From Alphaproteobacteria bacterium UBA6187 (GTDB lineage: Bacteria; Pseudomonadota; Alphaproteobacteria; Rickettsiales; UBA6187): a DNA stretch of 5,614 bases. The translations under genes and the position numbers were made by a program. The notes beneath the pieces were generated by a model, which was not told the origin of the DNA, did not search any database, and saw only the letters and a list, made by a program, of their open reading frames with translations. The stretch spans positions 1-5,614 of the forward strand of contig DITJ01000041.1 in assembly GCA_002422795.1 (NCBI GenBank), read 5' to 3'. Of this stretch, positions 1 to 5,614 are shown in pieces (the stretch's first letter is position 1; each line of letters begins with the position of its first letter).

Positions 1-32
1 TAAAATCTTTTACCGGACAGTAGTGTGCTCGC

Positions 33-50
33 GTGGGAATCCAGACATAA
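33..50. repeat. Right half of a dispersed palindromic repeat
   Basis: The stretch GTGGGAATCCAGACATAA resembles the right arm of the repeat at the other end of the window (GGGGAATCCAATCATAA at 5562-5578). It is the kind of GGGAATCCAG arm seen in dispersed palindromic repeats of Rickettsiales-like genomes. The matching left arm (GTCATTCCC type) is not present in bases 1-32, so the copy is either cut by the window edge or truncated. No reading frame or RNA gene is evident in bases 1-70. Confidence 0.45.
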
Positions 51-70
51 TAAATTACCAACAGGCTCTA

Positions 71-180
71 AGTATAGTATTTCCCATTTTCAATAATGAT
101 GCGTCGATCATCGTCTCATGTAGCTCACCTACACATCGACTCGATTTCCTATCATTATTGAAAAGCCAAAACACTATAAT
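71..180. repeat. Long imperfect palindrome upstream of alr (MITE-like hairpin)
   Basis: The outer 30 bases on each side (71-100 and 151-180) are inverted copies of each other, with 24 of 30 positions pairing by my hand alignment. The inner 14 (87-100, TTTTCAATAATGAT, with 151-164) pair perfectly. The central 50 bases can pair further: GTCGAT 103-108 with ATCGAC 135-140, and TGTAG 119-123 with CTACA 129-133 around a five-base loop CTCAC. The ends carry TATAGT / ACTATA, similar to the ends of the other repeats in this window. It could be a small non-autonomous mobile element, a structured RNA or a terminator of an upstream gene. No T-tract follows directly and no open frame is seen in it. Confidence 0.7.
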
Positions 181-224
181 TTTACCAGGCTAAAATTTTA
201 CTAACCTTAAATTCCTAGTAGAAA

Positions 225-252
225 TGAAAAGCAGAAACGCTATAGTTATAAT
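225..252 (+). promoter_or_regulatory. Probable promoter for the alr-led operon
   Basis: A perfect TATAAT -10 hexamer lies at 247-252, 23 bases before the alr start codon. This would place transcription start near 259 and give a leader of about 17 bases. The -35 is poor: the best spaced candidate is TGAAAA at 225-230 (16-base spacer, three of six consensus positions). No TG extended -10 is present. The -10 overlaps the CTATAGTT octamer at 240-247 that also occurs at the edges of the repeats elsewhere in the window. In such AT-rich DNA a chance TATAAT is possible, so confidence is moderate. Confidence 0.4.
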
Positions 253-265
253 GCATTGATGATAA

Positions 266-270
266 TGGGA
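266..270 (+). promoter_or_regulatory. Ribosome binding site of alr
   Basis: TGGGA ends five bases before the ATG at 276. It is a weak Shine-Dalgarno match, but well placed. An in-frame TAA at 249-251 lies upstream with no other ATG between, which supports this start. Confidence 0.45.
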
Positions 271-275
271 TAAAA

Positions 276-1364
276 ATGAAAAACCAATACGCAAGTACCA
301 CGCTCACAATAAACCTGGCAGCCATAGCTGAAAATTACAATATACTGAAAAGTAATTGCAGCAAAAACTGTCTGGTTTCATCTGTGGTTAAAGCAAATGC
401 TTATGGTCTTGGCGTTGATGCGGTTGCAAGCCGGCTTGCAAAAGAAGGGTGTAATATATTCTTCGTTGCAAACCTTGATGAGGCCGTTGAGTTAAGGGGA
501 ATACTTACCGAAGCGCAAATTTTTGTACTACATGGACTTACTGAGGGCCAGGAAGAAGCTTTCGTAAATTATGAAATTATTCCAGTTCTAAATTCAAGCT
601 ATCAAGTTGATTTATGGAAGCAATATTCTATTATTAAACAGAAAAAACTTTCATGCGCATTGCATTTTGATACCGGCATGAACAGGCTTGGTTTGAGATT
701 CTCTAATTATCTTGAAGTGGGGAAGGATTTTTCTGATTATTTCGATATAAAATATATCATGAGCCACCTGGCATGTGCAGATGATAAATCCCACCAGCTT
801 AACCGCGAACAACTTAATGAATATCAGGCTATTAAGAGCCATTTTAAAGGTATTAAACTAAGTATTGCCAATTCATCAGCTATATTCTTAGGTGAGGACT
901 ACCATTTTGATATGGTGCGGCCAGGTATTGCGCTTTATGGTGGGAACCCGGCTCCGTATATAGCTAACCCGATGAAGAATGTTATTAATTTAACTAGTAA
1001 AATATTGCAAATAGAGCAGGTTGACAGGGCAAGCACCATAGGTTATGGTGCTTCACATAAACTTAAGCTCGGAATGAAAATAGCAACAATTGCTGCCGGT
1101 TATGCAGATGGATACTTGCGCAGTTTAAGTAATGTCGGTATATGTGCTGTTGGTGGGGTTATCGTGCCTGTGATAGGCAGGGTTTCCATGGATATTGTAA
1201 CGCTTGATGTTACAAATGTTCCTGATCCGCACTTAAAAATAGGTGCTGAAGTTGAGCTGATAGGTGATAATATCCCTGTAGATATTATTGCTGGTAAGGC
1301 TGGTACAATAGCTTATGAAATACTTACCTCGCTAGGTAGCAGGTATAAAAAGGTTTATATTTAA
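276..1364 (+). CDS. alr: Alanine racemase, PLP-dependent
   Basis: Interconverts L- and D-alanine in the cytoplasm; D-alanine is then used for the peptidoglycan stem peptide. The 362 residues match the usual family length. The N-terminal barrel carries the PLP-lysine motif VVKANAYGLG with K39 as the Schiff-base lysine and Y43 nearby. Further conserved blocks are HFDTGMNRLG (130-139, with R137), MSHLACADD (162-170), SIANSS (196-201) and RPGIALYGG (215-223). The C-terminal beta domain carries the second catalytic base Y257 in IGYGA, then AGYADGY (274-280) and GRVSMD (301-306). No key residue is missing, so the enzyme should be active. The gene is first in the apparent operon, behind a TATAAT at 247-252, and its TAA overlaps the mlaE ATG by one base (TAATG). 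Other PLP barrel proteins such as YggS lack this C-terminal domain, so the call is firm. Confidence 0.97.
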   Translation: MKNQYASTTLTINLAAIAENYNILKSNCSKNCLVSSVVKANAYGLGVDAVASRLAKEGCNIFFVANLDEAVELRGILTEAQIFVLHGLTEGQEEAFVNYEIIPVLNSSYQVDLWKQYSIIKQKKLSCALHFDTGMNRLGLRFSNYLEVGKDFSDYFDIKYIMSHLACADDKSHQLNREQLNEYQAIKSHFKGIKLSIANSSAIFLGEDYHFDMVRPGIALYGGNPAPYIANPMKNVINLTSKILQIEQVDRASTIGYGASHKLKLGMKIATIAAGYADGYLRSLSNVGICAVGGVIVPVIGRVSMDIVTLDVTNVPDPHLKIGAEVELIGDNIPVDIIAGKAGTIAYEILTSLGSRYKKVYI

Positions 1365-2146
1365 TGATAATTCTAAATTTCTTTACAATAATTGGCGCGC
1401 TTACGCTTAATTTCCTTGCTGCAATAGGGAATGTTGTAATGTTTGCGGTAACCGCAGTTTTTAATGCTTTTACACCGCCATTTTATCCGAAAGCTATAAT
1501 TAAAAACCTTATAAGCATAGGTTATTATTCACTTCCTGTTGTGGGCATGACCGCAGTATTTACGGGCGCGGTGCTGGCACTGCAAAGCTACACTGGATTT
1601 TCAAGGTTTAATGCGGAAAGCTCTATTGCCGGGGTGGTGGTACTTTCCATTACCCGTGAACTTGGCCCGGTGCTTGCAGGATTAATGGTAGCAGGCAGGG
1701 TAGGGGCTGCAACAGCCGCTGAGATAGGAACCATGCGCGTTACGGAGCAGATTGATGCGCTGGTGACACTCTCCACAAATCCATTCAAATATCTTATAGG
1801 CCCGCGCCTTATTGCCGGAGTTATAGCATTACCGTTTCTTGTTATTATCGCTGATATAATCGGAGTTTACGGCGGCTATCTTATTGGTGTTTATAAACTT
1901 GGGTTCTCTCAGGGTGCGTATTTAAAAAGTACGTTTGATATTCTTGAAGCGAAGGATGTTATTACCGGCCTGGTTAAAGCTTCCATTTTTGGGTTTATAA
2001 TAACCCTGATGGGATGCTATCACGGCTATCGTTCAAAAGGCGGTGCAAATGGTGTTGGTATTGCTACAACGAATGCGGTAGTAACTGCCAGTATCTTGAT
2101 ATTGCTTTCTAATTATTTAGCAACTGAACTTTTCTTTGCAAAATAA
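1364..2146 (+). CDS. mlaE: MlaE-family permease of a phospholipid ABC transporter
   Basis: Integral inner-membrane subunit of the MlaFEDB-type transporter, which moves phospholipids between inner and outer membranes and maintains outer-membrane asymmetry. The 260 residues are the normal length. The core motifs are clear: TRELGPVLAG (97-106), AGRVGAATAAEIGTMRVTEQ (110-129; the ATPase-coupling region) and NPFKYLIGPRLIAG (139-152). The C-terminal block GCYHGYRSKGGANGVG (217-232) and TTNAVVTA (235-242) is also typical. Hydrophobic segments lie near 9-33, 57-80, 88-112, 147-172, 203-218 and 238-257. The ATG overlaps the alr stop codon, and AAGG at 1349-1353 is a weak, distant ribosome site, so translational coupling is likely. 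The ATPase partner follows 114 bases later, after a repeat. The substrate (phospholipid) is inferred from the family; plastid and mycobacterial relatives carry other lipids. Confidence 0.93.
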   Translation: MIILNFFTIIGALTLNFLAAIGNVVMFAVTAVFNAFTPPFYPKAIIKNLISIGYYSLPVVGMTAVFTGAVLALQSYTGFSRFNAESSIAGVVVLSITRELGPVLAGLMVAGRVGAATAAEIGTMRVTEQIDALVTLSTNPFKYLIGPRLIAGVIALPFLVIIADIIGVYGGYLIGVYKLGFSQGAYLKSTFDILEAKDVITGLVKASIFGFIITLMGCYHGYRSKGGANGVGIATTNAVVTASILILLSNYLATELFFAK

Positions 2147-2150
2147 ATGG

Positions 2151-2245
2151 TTTAACTTAATGATATCTCGTCATTCCCTTCGTTTTTCTTCAAAAACTAT
2201 AGGCCATGACGGAGCCGATCATTCTTAAGTTAAATTACTATAGTT
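2151..2245. repeat. Palindromic repeat, copy A, between mlaE and mlaF
   Basis: This copy fills most of the 114-base mlaE-mlaF gap. Outer arms TTTAACTTAA (2151-2160) and TTAAGTTAAA (2225-2234) are perfect inverted repeats. Inside lie CGTCAT (2169-2174) with ATGACG (2206-2211), and GTTTTT (2182-2187) with AAAAAC (2192-2197) around a CTTC loop. Bases 2151-2202 align with 5507-5559 at 44 of 53 columns by hand. The right flank 2225-2242 matches the reverse complement of 5499-5516 at 17 of 18 bases. The copy ends in CTATAGTT (2238-2245), as copy B does (5591-5598). No T-tract follows a GC-rich stem, so it is not an obvious intrinsic terminator. Confidence 0.8.
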
Positions 2246-2251
2246 ACGAAT

Positions 2252-2255
2252 AGGA
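2252..2255 (+). promoter_or_regulatory. Ribosome binding site of mlaF
   Basis: AGGA lies five bases before the ATG at 2261, a good spacing. It decides the start in favour of the 282-residue form rather than an internal GTG at 2327, which has no comparable site. An in-frame TAA at 2231-2233 closes the frame upstream. Confidence 0.6.
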
Positions 2256-2260
2256 CGGAT

Positions 2261-3109
2261 ATGATTCAAAATAAGAAGATAATTAATAGAGTAAAGGGGC
2301 TGCTTAAATCAAAAAGCGGTTTTTCCGTGGAAAGTAATGAGCTTAAAATAAGTTTGCGCGGAGTGCATAAAAACTTCGGTAAGAATAAGGTTTTGCGCGG
2401 GGTTGACCTTAATGTTACCAAGGGCGAATCATTAGTAATAATTGGTGGTTCAGGCAGCGGAAAATCAGTTCTTATTAAAAGTATAATCGGACTTGTAGAG
2501 CCAAGCCGTGGCAGTATAAAAATTGATGGGCAGGAAGTTGCGCATCTGTCTAATCGTGAACGCAACCAGACAATGAAAAAATTTGGCATGCTGTTCCAGG
2601 GTGGTGCTTTATTTGATAGTTTGCCTGTATGGAAAAATATTTCCTTCACTCATCTCCAATCAGGAAAAATAAGCGAAGCCGAAGCTTATGATATTGCGGT
2701 GGCTAATTTAGCTGAAGTTGGCCTGAAGGGTGATGTTGCAAAATTGATGCCTTCTGAATTATCAGGTGGTATGCAAAAAAGGGTGTCGCTGGCGCGCGCG
2801 ATAGCCCATGAACCGGAAATAATATTATTTGATGAGCCAACTACCGGCCTTGACCCCATAATGGCTGATGTTATTAACGACCTTATTATTAAATGCTCGG
2901 AAAAGCTTGGTGCAACTACTATTACCATTACTCATGACATGCACTCTGCAAAAAGAATTGCCGATAAGGTGGCTATGATTTATGAAGGGCGTATTATCTG
3001 GGATGGTGATGTGAGGGATTTGAACCATAGCAGCAATGAATATGTTGATCAGTTCATCAATGGACGCGCCACAGGTCCTATTACTATGCCGATAAAAAAA
3101 GCAGATTAA
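2261..3109 (+). CDS. mlaF: MlaF-family ATP-binding protein of a phospholipid ABC transporter
   Basis: Cytoplasmic ATPase that drives the MlaE permease. The nucleotide-binding domain starts near residue 29 (ISLRGVHKNFG). Its motifs are Walker A GGSGSGKS (62-69, K68), Q-loop Q113 in LFQGGALFDSL (111-121), signature LSGGM (167-171), Walker B IILFDEP (187-193, catalytic E192), D-loop GLDP (196-199) and switch H225 in THDM. The QGGALFDSL block and LSGGMQKR signature are typical of MlaF/Mkl rather than general importers. The 282 residues slightly exceed the usual 250-270 because of a basic leader of about 28 residues (K5, K6, R10, K12, K16, K18). Although the partner mlaE is next door, this gene is separated from it by a palindromic repeat, which is unusual for subunits made together. 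Its TAA overlaps the tag ATG (TAATG). Older annotations call such proteins ribonucleotide transport ATPase, which is not supported by current knowledge of the family. Confidence 0.93.
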   Translation: MIQNKKIINRVKGLLKSKSGFSVESNELKISLRGVHKNFGKNKVLRGVDLNVTKGESLVIIGGSGSGKSVLIKSIIGLVEPSRGSIKIDGQEVAHLSNRERNQTMKKFGMLFQGGALFDSLPVWKNISFTHLQSGKISEAEAYDIAVANLAEVGLKGDVAKLMPSELSGGMQKRVSLARAIAHEPEIILFDEPTTGLDPIMADVINDLIIKCSEKLGATTITITHDMHSAKRIADKVAMIYEGRIIWDGDVRDLNHSSNEYVDQFINGRATGPITMPIKKAD

Positions 3110-3687
3110 TGCAAGAAAAAACTAGAACACGCTGCGGGTGGCTTCCAAAAGGTAAGCCTGATTATGAACTTTACCACGACTTAGAGTGGGGTGTTCCTGT
3201 GCATGATGACAGGTTGCACTTTGAAATGCTTATTTTAGAAGGCGCACAAGCCGGGCTTAGCTGGTATACAATCTTAAAGCGCCGCGAAGGCTACCGCAAA
3301 GCTTTTAAGAATTTTGAAGTTGATAAAGTTGCAATTATGCAGGATGAGGAGTTGGAAACCTTACTCTTAAATCCTGAGATAATACGCAATCGCCTGAAAG
3401 TATTTTCAGCGCGTAAAAATGCATTGGTTTTTTTATCTATACAAAAAGAATTTGGTTCATTCGATGCTTATGTATGGAGGTTTGTAGGTGGCAAGCAGAT
3501 AGTAAATAATCCCAAGAATATGGGTGAAGTTCTACCTAAAACAAAAGAATCTGATGCTTTATCCAAAGATTTACAAAAGCGCGGTATGAGTTTTGTGGGT
3601 TCCACAATAATTTATGCCTATATGCAGGCAATAGGTATGGTAAATGACCATATGGCAGATTGTTTTGTAAAGACGGAAATGTTATAG
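3109..3687 (+). CDS. tag: DNA-3-methyladenine glycosylase I
   Basis: Base-excision repair enzyme of the helix-hairpin-helix superfamily that removes 3-methyladenine from alkylated DNA, leaving an abasic site. The 192 residues match the family length. The sequence follows E. coli Tag closely: RCGW (8-11), YHDLEWGVP (22-30), FEMLILEGAQAGLSW (38-52), TILKRREGYRKAF (54-66), DALSKDLQKRGMSFVG (149-164), and YAYMQAIGMVNDH (169-181). The zinc-binding set C9, H23, H181 and C185 is complete, and the base-pocket residues E44 and W52 are present, so the protein should be functional. It begins inside the mlaF stop codon with no good Shine-Dalgarno sequence, suggesting coupling to mlaF translation. There is no evident functional tie to the envelope genes around it. 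The ATG at 3109 is the natural start, placing RCGW only a few residues further in than in E. coli. Confidence 0.96.
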   Translation: MQEKTRTRCGWLPKGKPDYELYHDLEWGVPVHDDRLHFEMLILEGAQAGLSWYTILKRREGYRKAFKNFEVDKVAIMQDEELETLLLNPEIIRNRLKVFSARKNALVFLSIQKEFGSFDAYVWRFVGGKQIVNNPKNMGEVLPKTKESDALSKDLQKRGMSFVGSTIIYAYMQAIGMVNDHMADCFVKTEML

Positions 3688-3696
3688 TAACGAAAT

Positions 3697-5472
3697 ATGC
3701 AAAAACTTCCCAATAAACTCCTGCCATTTTTCTGGCATTTCATTAGAAAACAGCCGGTTGCTTTTGCTGTATTCTTTATTGCGCCTATGTCTGTGGTGCT
3801 GGAAGCCAATGTTTTGCCATATTCATTAAAAATGATAATTGACGGTATTGGGGCGCATAGCGGAGATAAAAGCACAATTTATGATGCAATCGCGCCTGCT
3901 TTATGGCTTGGTGGCATTTCATGGCTATTATTTTTCATTATCATAAGGGTGCAGAACTTCTGGCAAGCGTTTGTAATTCCAAAGTTTGAAGCGGATATAA
4001 GGATGTCTGTAGTGGAATATATGACGTACCACTCACACCGCTATTTCGCTGACCAGCTTTCCGGGAGCCTTTCAAATAAAATAAATGACTTACCAAAGGC
4101 GCTTGAATCAATCAGGATGGTTATATGCTGGAATGGTATTACAACACTTGCGGTAGTTACCGTGTCGCTTGCAATGTTGGTAAGTGTAAGTGCGGTATTT
4201 GCATGGGTGCTTGCTATCTGGATAGTAGCGCATCTGGCTGTAAGCATTTATTTTGCAAGGATTGTTTATAAAATCTCCGAACAGAATGCTGAAAATAAAA
4301 GCGTTCTTAGTGGAACTGTGGTTGATACAATTTCAAATAATATCTCAATGCGCCTTTTTGCCAGGCGTGGATATGAGCATTCCTATATATGGAAAAAACA
4401 GGATATTGAAAAAGCAAGCAATAAGCGCCTTATACTTATAATGAACAAGATGCGCCTATTCATGGATATTGCTGTATCTATCATGTTTTGCCTGATGGTT
4501 TATTACCTTATTTCCGGCTGGCAGAAAGATATGGTGAGCATGGGTGAGATAATATTAGTTATAAATACCAGTTGGGCAGTTACATTTAACATGTGGTTCC
4601 TTTCCCACGCGCTTACAGATTTGTTCCGCGAAGTTGGAGTGGCAAAGCAAGCACTTAGCATAATTAATATACCGCATGAAATTGTGGATAGCGAAAATGC
4701 CGCACCTTTAAAAGTTAAAGAAGGTAATATCACTTTTGATAATGTAACATTCAACTATCAGAATAATAATAATTTATTCAAAAATAAACATGTGGAAATT
4801 ACTGCTGGAAGCAGGGTAGGGCTGGTGGGTTTTTCAGGCTCTGGCAAGACCACTTTCGTGAATTTAATTTTGCGGTTGTTTGATGTTGAATCAGGCCGGA
4901 TACTTATTGATGGACAGGATATAGCGTGCGTTACGCAAGATAGCCTGCATGAGCAAATCTCCATGATTCCGCAGGATACCAGCCTTTTCCACCGCAGTTT
5001 GATGGAAAATATCCGTTATGGAAAAATAGATGCAAGCGATGAAGAGGTAATTGAAGCTTCAAAGCGTGCGCATTGCCATGAATTTATCAGTAAAATACCC
5101 GAAGGTTATAATGCGCTTGTTGGTGAGCGTGGAATTAAACTTTCCGGTGGCCAGCGCCAAAGGGTTGCCATTGCACGCGCAATGCTTAAAAATGCGCCTA
5201 TTTTAATACTGGATGAAGCAACATCTGCTCTCGATTCAGTTACCGAAAAATTAATCCAGTCTGGTCTTGCCAGTTTAATGGAAAACCGCACCACTATTGT
5301 GATTGCACACAGGCTTTCCACATTATCGGAAATGGATAGGATTTTGGTATTCGATAACGGCCATATAATCGAAGACGGCACGCATGGTCAATTGTTGAAT
5401 AATAATGGCCATTATGCGCATATGTGGAATATGCAGGCCGGGGGGTTCTTGCCGGAGAGTGAGGAGGCTTAG
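3697..5472 (+). CDS. ABC exporter half-transporter, fused membrane and ATPase domains (MsbA/multidrug type)
   Basis: A 591-residue half-transporter expected to work as a homodimer in the inner membrane, exporting lipids, drugs or peptides; the substrate cannot be read from the sequence. The N-terminal domain has six likely membrane segments, near 20-42, 65-84, 146-166, 167-187, 254-273 and 284-308. The ATPase domain (about 340-575) is complete: A-loop Y354, Walker A GFSGSGKTT (378-386, K384), Q-loop Q426, signature LSGGQ (482-486), Walker B ILILDEA (502-508, E507), D-loop SALD (510-513), and H538 in AHRLS. No peptidase or cyclic-nucleotide domain is fused. The gene starts nine bases after the tag stop with no clear ribosome site; an in-frame TAA at 3688-3690 rules out an earlier start. 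The closest character is the MsbA/LmrA-like exporters common in intracellular proteobacteria. I would not call it msbA itself without a phylogeny, and it is not the Mla ATPase. An asparagine run (NNNN) lies just after the A-loop. Confidence 0.9.
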   Translation: MQKLPNKLLPFFWHFIRKQPVAFAVFFIAPMSVVLEANVLPYSLKMIIDGIGAHSGDKSTIYDAIAPALWLGGISWLLFFIIIRVQNFWQAFVIPKFEADIRMSVVEYMTYHSHRYFADQLSGSLSNKINDLPKALESIRMVICWNGITTLAVVTVSLAMLVSVSAVFAWVLAIWIVAHLAVSIYFARIVYKISEQNAENKSVLSGTVVDTISNNISMRLFARRGYEHSYIWKKQDIEKASNKRLILIMNKMRLFMDIAVSIMFCLMVYYLISGWQKDMVSMGEIILVINTSWAVTFNMWFLSHALTDLFREVGVAKQALSIINIPHEIVDSENAAPLKVKEGNITFDNVTFNYQNNNNLFKNKHVEITAGSRVGLVGFSGSGKTTFVNLILRLFDVESGRILIDGQDIACVTQDSLHEQISMIPQDTSLFHRSLMENIRYGKIDASDEEVIEASKRAHCHEFISKIPEGYNALVGERGIKLSGGQRQRVAIARAMLKNAPILILDEATSALDSVTEKLIQSGLASLMENRTTIVIAHRLSTLSEMDRILVFDNGHIIEDGTHGQLLNNNGHYAHMWNMQAGGFLPESEEA

Positions 5473-5492
5473 GGCGTAAATAAAAATGAAAT

Positions 5493-5598
5493 TTACTATA
5501 TAGTAATTTGACTTAATAATTCCCCGTCATTCCCCGAGTTTTTTCTTCAAAAACTATAGAAGGGGAATCCAATCATAAGTCTGGATGGTCCTATAGTT
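5493..5598. repeat. Palindromic repeat, copy B, downstream of the exporter
   Basis: Starts with a perfect 14-base palindrome, TTACTATATAGTAA (5493-5506). Nested inverted pairs follow: GACTTA 5510-5515 with TAAGTC 5576-5581, ATTCCCC 5529-5535 with GGGGAAT 5562-5568, and AGTTTTT 5537-5543 with AAAAACT 5549-5555. It aligns with copy A over 5507-5559 (44 of 53 columns) and also ends in CTATAGTT (5591-5598). Because it follows the last gene of the run it could stall transcription, but no T-tract follows the GC-rich stem, so it is annotated as a repeat and not as a terminator. Confidence 0.8.
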
Positions 5599-5612
5599 TG
5601 CAAGCGCAAACT
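5595..5612. repeat. Perfect short hairpin at the window end
   Basis: AGTTTGC (5595-5601) pairs perfectly with GCAAACT (5606-5612) around an AAGC loop. It directly adjoins and partly overlaps the CTATAGTT end of copy B. The window stops two bases later, so whether it belongs to the repeat, to a second element or to a terminator followed by a T-run cannot be decided. Confidence 0.55.
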
Positions 5613-5614
5613 CG

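Noticed and set aside
71..180. tRNA, riboswitch or CRISPR in the alr upstream region
   Set aside because: No cloverleaf or CCA end, no riboswitch consensus I recognise, and no regularly spaced direct repeats; only inverted symmetry is seen.
2236..2241. TACTAT as a -10 for a separate mlaF promoter
   Set aside because: No -35-like hexamer at a proper distance (the region 2213-2219 reads AGCCGAT), and the bases are part of the repeat end.
2266..2649. 127-residue open frame on the minus strand inside mlaF
   Set aside because: It is antisense to a clearly conserved ATPase domain, has no recognisable family features, and open antisense frames are common opposite such genes.
5106..5381. 91-residue minus-strand frame opposite the exporter ATPase domain, and similar short frames elsewhere
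   Set aside because: All lie fully within or mostly over well-supported + strand genes and show no motifs; treated as shadows.
3697..5472. Exporter as msbA or as a bacteriocin/toxin exporter
   Set aside because: No peptidase C39 domain and no secretion partner or toxin gene nearby; generic exporter motifs do not separate MsbA from multidrug relatives.
5529..5568. Intrinsic terminator for the operon (ATTCCCC/GGGGAAT hairpin)
   Set aside because: The T-run is inside the hairpin rather than after it, and the same architecture occurs between mlaE and mlaF, where termination would be harmful. Kept as a repeat.

Overview
The window is AT-rich, gene-dense DNA holding five complete genes, all on the + strand. 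It looks like an alphaproteobacterium of the Rickettsiales/Holosporales kind. The reasons are the base composition, the order alanine racemase - MlaE permease - MlaF ATPase (which I recall from Rickettsia genomes; not checked here), and intergenic palindromic repeats carrying GTCATTCCC / GGGAATCCA motifs like the dispersed palindromes of such genomes. The genus cannot be named from the sequence alone.

Layout. Positions 1-275 are non-coding: the right half of a palindromic repeat (about 33-50), a long imperfect palindrome (71-180), and a probable promoter (-10 at 247-252). Then come alr (276-1364), mlaE (1364-2146), a 114-base gap filled by a palindromic repeat (2151-2245), mlaF (2261-3109), tag (3109-3687) and an ABC exporter with fused membrane and ATPase domains (3697-5472). 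Positions 5473-5614 hold a second copy of the same repeat family and a perfect short hairpin.

How the genes fit together. Two junctions (alr/mlaE and mlaF/tag) are one-base TAATG overlaps and tag/exporter is 9 bases apart, so the genes look like one transcription unit, probably with translational coupling. The exception is mlaE/mlaF, whose products must pair in one complex but whose genes are split by the repeat. Three of the five products serve the envelope: Alr makes D-alanine for peptidoglycan, MlaE and MlaF form the membrane and ATPase core of a phospholipid transporter that keeps outer-membrane lipid asymmetry, and the last gene encodes a lipid- or drug-type exporter. Tag is a DNA repair enzyme with no obvious link to the others. 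MlaD, MlaC and MlaB are not in the window.

I found no clearly novel protein system. The least ordinary content is the intergenic repeat family: two near-full copies with inverted ends, a half copy, one copy inside an operon between two partner subunits, and a recurring CTATAGTT octamer.
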